Origin: Marinococcus halotolerans DSM 16375
GTDB taxonomy: Bacteria; Bacillota; Bacilli; Bacillales; Marinococcaceae
Reading direction: 5' to 3'
DNA: 64,000 nt
Assembly: GCF_000420725.1 (NCBI RefSeq)
Contig: NZ_ATVM01000011.1
Coordinates: 1 to 64,000, forward strand
Shown here: in pieces, positions 61,229 to 64,000 of the stretch
How positions within the stretch are numbered: the first letter of the stretch is position 1
Layout: each line of letters begins with the position of its first letter
The notes under the pieces: model-generated
Told to the model about the DNA's origin: nothing
The model's database searches: none
What the model saw: only the letters and a program-made list of their open reading frames with translations
Program-made: the position numbers and the translations under genes

Positions 61229-61852
61229 ATGGGGAAAATGGACGAAATGATCGTGGTAGCACCGAGAGAGCAGGTATTTGCACGCGAAGCCCGCACGTTT
61301 CACGGGGTGCAGGACGAGCAGCAGCAAATTCAGGAAATTATCGGAACAATCGCGGATACATATATGGAAAAAAGACGGGGGGACGCCGAAGAAGACCCGT
61401 CTTGGAAACAGCCGATTCCCTATGTGGTTATACGCAGGGGCGAAGAATTATTCGCATACGAACGGCTTGCCGGCGGAGGAGAAGGAAGGCTGCATAATAA
61501 ATTGTCCCTCGGGTTCGGGGGGCATATGAATGCCGAACCCGGTGTTTCGACATTTCAGGAGCTGCTGCATACAAATGCTGACCGTGAACTTGAAGAAGAA
61601 CTGCATATTTCCTCTCTGGAAGGAGCGGAAATGCAGGCGCTTGGGCTGATTAATGATGACAATAACGCCGTCGGTGAAGTGCATCTTGGTATTTTATACA
61701 CTTTTGTCCTTCCGGAGCACGTGGACGTGCAGGTAAAAGAAACCGAGCAGATTCGTGGCTTCTGGACGAGCGTGGAGGAGCTTTCCCAGCCGGAGACCTA
61801 TGAACGGCTTGAGACATGGTCGCAATTCGTTGTAGATATTCTGGATAAATAA
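61229..61852 (+). CDS. Nudix-fold hydrolase
   Basis: A 207-residue protein. A Nudix box is recognisable but stretched: GFGGHMNAEPG (about 94-104), then NADRELEEELHI (about 116-127), keeping the REXXEE core with an insertion between Gly and Arg. PYVVIRRGEELFAYERL forms the first strand pair. Similar proteins in Bacilli are annotated as Nudix phosphoesterases without known substrate. The ATG at 61229 follows AAAGAGGTG. The gene faces the AhpD-like gene and shares a terminator. Confidence 0.8.
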   Translation: MGKMDEMIVVAPREQVFAREARTFHGVQDEQQQIQEIIGTIADTYMEKRRGDAEEDPSWKQPIPYVVIRRGEELFAYERLAGGGEGRLHNKLSLGFGGHMNAEPGVSTFQELLHTNADRELEEELHISSLEGAEMQALGLINDDNNAVGEVHLGILYTFVLPEHVDVQVKETEQIRGFWTSVEELSQPETYERLETWSQFVVDILDK

Positions 61853-61853
61853 G

Positions 61854-61895
61854 CAAGAAGCTGTTTCCGGGCAAAGGAAACAGCTTCTTGTTTTA
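61854..61895. terminator. Bidirectional terminator
   Basis: Perfect 15-base stem (61854-61868 and 61876-61890) with seven-base loop, T4 on the plus side and a weaker T-run on the minus side, between convergent genes. Confidence 0.9.
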
Positions 61896-62243
61896 CTTAT
61901 CGTTTAACTGCTGCAGGGCGTCAAGACCTATCGTCACTGCTTCACTCATGGACTCGCCGCCGCCAAAAGCTGCTGCGACACCCATATATTCTTTGATTTC
62001 ATCCTCCGAACAGCCATGATGGAGACACTGATCCATATGGTAAACGATGCATGTAGTATCTCCCTGATGAACGCCAATAGCAAGTGCCGTCAAATGCTTT
62101 TGAGCAGTCGAAACCTCGCCGCTTTCAAAGGCACTCGAGGTAAAGCGATTGTAATTTTTTGCGATTTCCTGATAGGATTCACTGAATTGCTCTATGCCAC
62201 GGCGATATTCGCTCAATATTTCTTTTGCATCAATAACTGCCAT
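61893..62243 (-). CDS. Carboxymuconolactone decarboxylase/AhpD-like protein
   Basis: A 116-residue all-helical protein of the CMD superfamily. The core HLTALAIGVHQGDTTCIVYH and LHHGCSEDEIKEYMGVA matches AhpD-like proteins. The usual CxxC is reduced to a single Cys plus His (CIVYH), with other cysteines at CLHHGC, so a peroxidase-reductase cycle is doubtful. AAAAGGAGTG precedes the ATG at 62243. A thioredoxin gene lies upstream on the same strand, separated by a terminator. Confidence 0.85.
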   Translation of the reverse strand: MAVIDAKEILSEYRRGIEQFSESYQEIAKNYNRFTSSAFESGEVSTAQKHLTALAIGVHQGDTTCIVYHMDQCLHHGCSEDEIKEYMGVAAAFGGGESMSEAVTIGLDALQQLNDK

Positions 62244-62316
62244 AATGCTCACTCCTTTTTAGTGTGCTGCAGGAAGCATTCCCGGTTCTGGCAATTTCAA
62301 ACAATGTAAGCGGGCA

Positions 62317-62345
62317 ATAAAAAACCTGCCGGAATCCGACAGGTG
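62317..62345 (-). terminator. Terminator after thioredoxin-family gene
   Basis: On the minus strand, a hairpin with arms ACCTG/CAGGT extended by TCCGG pairs is followed by T6. Confidence 0.85.
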
Positions 62346-62349
62346 CACT

Positions 62350-62676
62350 TTAGTAATATTTGGAGAAAAAGTCGCCGACCTGACCTGGAGTTTTAGCGTC
62401 TGCGCTGTGCAGATGGCCGATCTTTTCTCCGTTCTGAAATACAAGAATACTCGGTATGCCCATTACTTCCTGTTCGCTTGTAATGTCTGGCAGCTGTTCA
62501 GTGTCAATTTTATGAAACGGGACGCTGTCAAAGCGGTTCAGTACATCATCTATAAACATATCAAGTCTCCGGCAGTCCGGACACCATCCCGCTGAAAATT
62601 CTACTGCCACCGGGGCGTCTGTTTGTATAGTCCTCTCAAAAGAGTCCTTAGATTCAATGCGATTATCCGTAGTCAT
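62350..62676 (-). CDS. ytpP: Thioredoxin-family protein, YtpP-like
   Basis: A 108-residue thioredoxin fold with active site WCPDC (about residues 31-35), cis-Pro segment MGIPSILVFQNGEK and no signal peptide, so it is cytosolic. The WCPDC motif and the HLHSADAKTP end resemble B. subtilis YtpP. It could be reduced by TrxB (30609). AAAGGAGCG precedes the ATG at 62676. It is a single-gene unit with its own terminator. Confidence 0.8.
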   Translation of the reverse strand: MTTDNRIESKDSFERTIQTDAPVAVEFSAGWCPDCRRLDMFIDDVLNRFDSVPFHKIDTEQLPDITSEQEVMGIPSILVFQNGEKIGHLHSADAKTPGQVGDFFSKYY

Positions 62677-62836
62677 TATTGATTCGCTCCTTTCATGCTG
62701 TTCTCCATTGTAACAAAGGCATAAAAATGTGCAAAAAAATAATGGGAATAATGTTTCAACTGGAAAACCCTGTTAGAATAAACATATACATACTTAACAT
62801 TCACGTATTAAGCTTTTGACGGGAGGAGGAGCTGTA

Positions 62837-63247
62837 ATGCGGCTATTAAAAAGTTTGGCAGCAGTCGCAGCGGCTGGCATGCTGCTGTTTGCATCCGCCT
62901 GTGGAAACGAGGCAGAGGGAGCAGAACAATGGATCACAGAGCTTGAAGACAACGGACTTTCCATGCAGGAGACAGAAGAAAATCCTGAAGCCCCAGTATC
63001 AATGAATCAGGAAAGCGAGATATGGAAGGAAGACAGCACGAATACAAAGGTAGCGGTTTATGAGTTTGATTCCCGGGATGCGGCTGCCAAGGCAGAAGAA
63101 CAGTTTCAGCAGGAAGTGACTGAAACTGGCGGGTGGGAAAATGTTTCCTACCGGACGTCCGTTTCAGGCTCTATGTTTCTATACGCTTATAATGAAGATT
63201 CCTACGCTTTCTCAGCATTCATGGATAAGGTCTCATTTCCGTCTTAA
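62837..63247 (+). CDS. Small secreted lipoprotein, unknown
   Basis: A 136-residue lipoprotein: signal MRLLKSLAAVAAAGMLLF, lipobox FASAC (Cys about 22). The mature part is acidic and Gln/Ser-rich, with one region (VAVYEFDSRDAAAKAEEQF) that looks like a small alpha/beta domain. No family recognised. The ATG at 62837 follows GGGAGGAGGAG. Single-gene unit with terminator at 63263. Confidence 0.8.
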   Translation: MRLLKSLAAVAAAGMLLFASACGNEAEGAEQWITELEDNGLSMQETEENPEAPVSMNQESEIWKEDSTNTKVAVYEFDSRDAAAKAEEQFQQEVTETGGWENVSYRTSVSGSMFLYAYNEDSYAFSAFMDKVSFPS

Positions 63248-63262
63248 CAGAAATATGAAGCG

Positions 63263-63295
63263 CCGGCTCTGCCTTTTAGGCAGGCCGGTTTTTGT
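63263..63295 (+). terminator. Terminator after small lipoprotein gene
   Basis: CCGG-CTCTGCC pairs with GGCAG-GCCGG around a TTTTA loop, then T5. Confidence 0.88.
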
Positions 63296-63328
63296 TTATG
63301 AAAATTTTAGGAAAAAATGAAAGGCACA

Positions 63329-63356
63329 TTGACATTTAGAACCGTGATGATAGAAT
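63329..63356 (+). promoter_or_regulatory. Promoter of yclN operon
   Basis: TTGACA (63329-63334), 16-base spacer, TAGAAT (63351-63356), with the Fur box starting 11 bases after the -10. Confidence 0.8.
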
Positions 63357-63367
63357 AATAGTGTAAT

Positions 63368-63386
63368 TGATAATGAATATCATTAA
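63368..63386. promoter_or_regulatory. Fur box
   Basis: TGATAATGAATATCATTAA matches the Fur inverted repeat (TGATAAT-N-ATTATCA type) with few differences and lies at the transcription start, so the transporter should be repressed when iron is plentiful. Confidence 0.88.
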
Positions 63387-63436
63387 TGATTAGATGTGGA
63401 ACGACGCAATTATTCCCGGAAATGAAGTGTTTAAAG

Positions 63437-64000
63437 ATGAAGTGGTGGTACTTACTTGTTCTTCTCGTTCTTCTTTCGGCAGGCTCTATGTTTATCGGCG
63501 TTCAGACAGTGTCGGTGCAGGGGCTGATGGCAGGAAATGAAGACGAATGGCGCACATTGACATCGAGCCGTATACCGCGGCTCCTTAGTATTATTATGGC
63601 TGGCATGGGCATGGCTATCTGCGGATTGATTATGCAGCAGCTTAGCCGGAACCGGTTTGTTTCTCCAACTACAGCCGGAACGATGGATTCGGCCCGATTT
63701 GGTATTTTAGTGGCTATGATCTGGTTCGGTGGAGCCACGCCGCTGCTCCGGACGGGGGTAGCTTTTTTATTTGCTCTTATCGGTACGTTTATTTTTATGA
63801 CAATTTTGGAACGGGTGAAATTTAAAGACCCTATTTTTATTCCATTGGTAGGGCTCATGTTTGGAAACATTGTAGGCTCGATAACGACGTTTTTTGCCTT
63901 GAAATATGATGTTGTGCAAAACATGTCAGCCTGGCTGCAGGGGGATTTTTCACTAATTGTAAACGGGCAGTATGAACTTCTGTACGTCAGCCTTCCGCTT
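63437..64000 (+). CDS. yclN: Iron-siderophore ABC transporter permease, YclN-like, cut by window edge
   Basis: The first 188 residues of a FecCD-family permease (full length about 315). It is very close to B. subtilis YclN, the petrobactin permease: SRIPRLLSIIMAGMGMAICG, MQQLSRNRFVSPTTAGTMD and MSAWLQGDFSLIVNGQYELL. It would form the membrane channel with a YclO-like partner, driven by YclP, fed by lipoprotein YclQ, expected just beyond the window. Start 63437 is most likely; an in-frame ATG at 63422 is also possible, and neither has a strong ribosome site. Confidence 0.92.
   Translation, partial: MKWWYLLVLLVLLSAGSMFIGVQTVSVQGLMAGNEDEWRTLTSSRIPRLLSIIMAGMGMAICGLIMQQLSRNRFVSPTTAGTMDSARFGILVAMIWFGGATPLLRTGVAFLFALIGTFIFMTILERVKFKDPIFIPLVGLMFGNIVGSITTFFALKYDVVQNMSAWLQGDFSLIVNGQYELLYVSLPL

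Noticed and set aside
63502-63924. Minus-strand open frame opposite the permease gene
   Set aside because: Antisense of a clear YclN-like coding frame.

Overview
The window is a low-to-medium GC Firmicutes chromosome. Gene content and order closely follow a block of the Bacillus subtilis chromosome: hpf-secA-prfB, ctpB-minJ-like-uvrBA, hprK-lgt-ppaX-yvoF, hisZGDBHAFI, trxB-yvcI-rapZ-yvcK-whiA-crh, clpP, sigL, cggR-gapA-pgk-tpiA-gpmI-eno, secG-est-rnr-smpB-ssrA. Predicted proteins are rich in Asp and Glu and many genes have GC-ending codons, which suggests a haloalkaliphilic Bacillaceae of the Alkalicoccus/Salisediminibacterium/Salsuginibacillus kind. The genus is an inference.

Layout. 1-315 holds the right end of an IS3-family insertion sequence. 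316-2355 is a small accessory stretch: an unknown ORF, a lipoprotein on the minus strand, and a 0.5 kb gene-free segment with operator-like repeats. 2356-9490 carries succinate-semialdehyde dehydrogenase, then hpf, secA, prfB (with its programmed frameshift) and yvjA. 9491-9868 is a non-coding, strongly structured segment. 9869-17650 carries ctpB, a minJ-like gene and the SOS-controlled uvrBA pair. 17756-22636 carries yvlBCD and hprK-lgt-ppaX-yvoF. 22837-29294 is a nearly complete histidine operon (no hisC). 29488-35441 is the yvcD-trxB-yvcI-rapZ-yvcK-whiA-crh cluster. clpP runs on the minus strand behind a CtsR-type promoter, followed by sigL. 37769-45234 is the lower glycolytic regulon with a complete CggR operator. 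45399-50705 is secG, two esterases, rnr, smpB and tmRNA.

The right end (50814-64000) is more accessory. It holds a ZIP zinc transporter, one tRNA-Thr, and an envelope-sensing locus of three small membrane proteins, an OmpR-type regulator, a histidine kinase and two PepSY proteins. Both PepSY genes are preceded by the same 18-bp direct repeat, which makes this the most interesting system here. After it come a peroxiredoxin-like protein without its catalytic cysteines, the class Ib ribonucleotide reductase operon nrdIEF, a Nudix protein, an AhpD-like protein, a thioredoxin, a lipoprotein, and the start of a Fur-controlled YclN-type siderophore permease cut by the window edge.

Regulatory logic that can be read directly: LexA (uvrBA), CggR (cggR-gapA), CtsR (clpP), Fur (yclN), a possible NrdR site (nrdIEF) and a presumed response-regulator site (PepSY genes). 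Most transcription units end in clear intrinsic terminators, listed individually.
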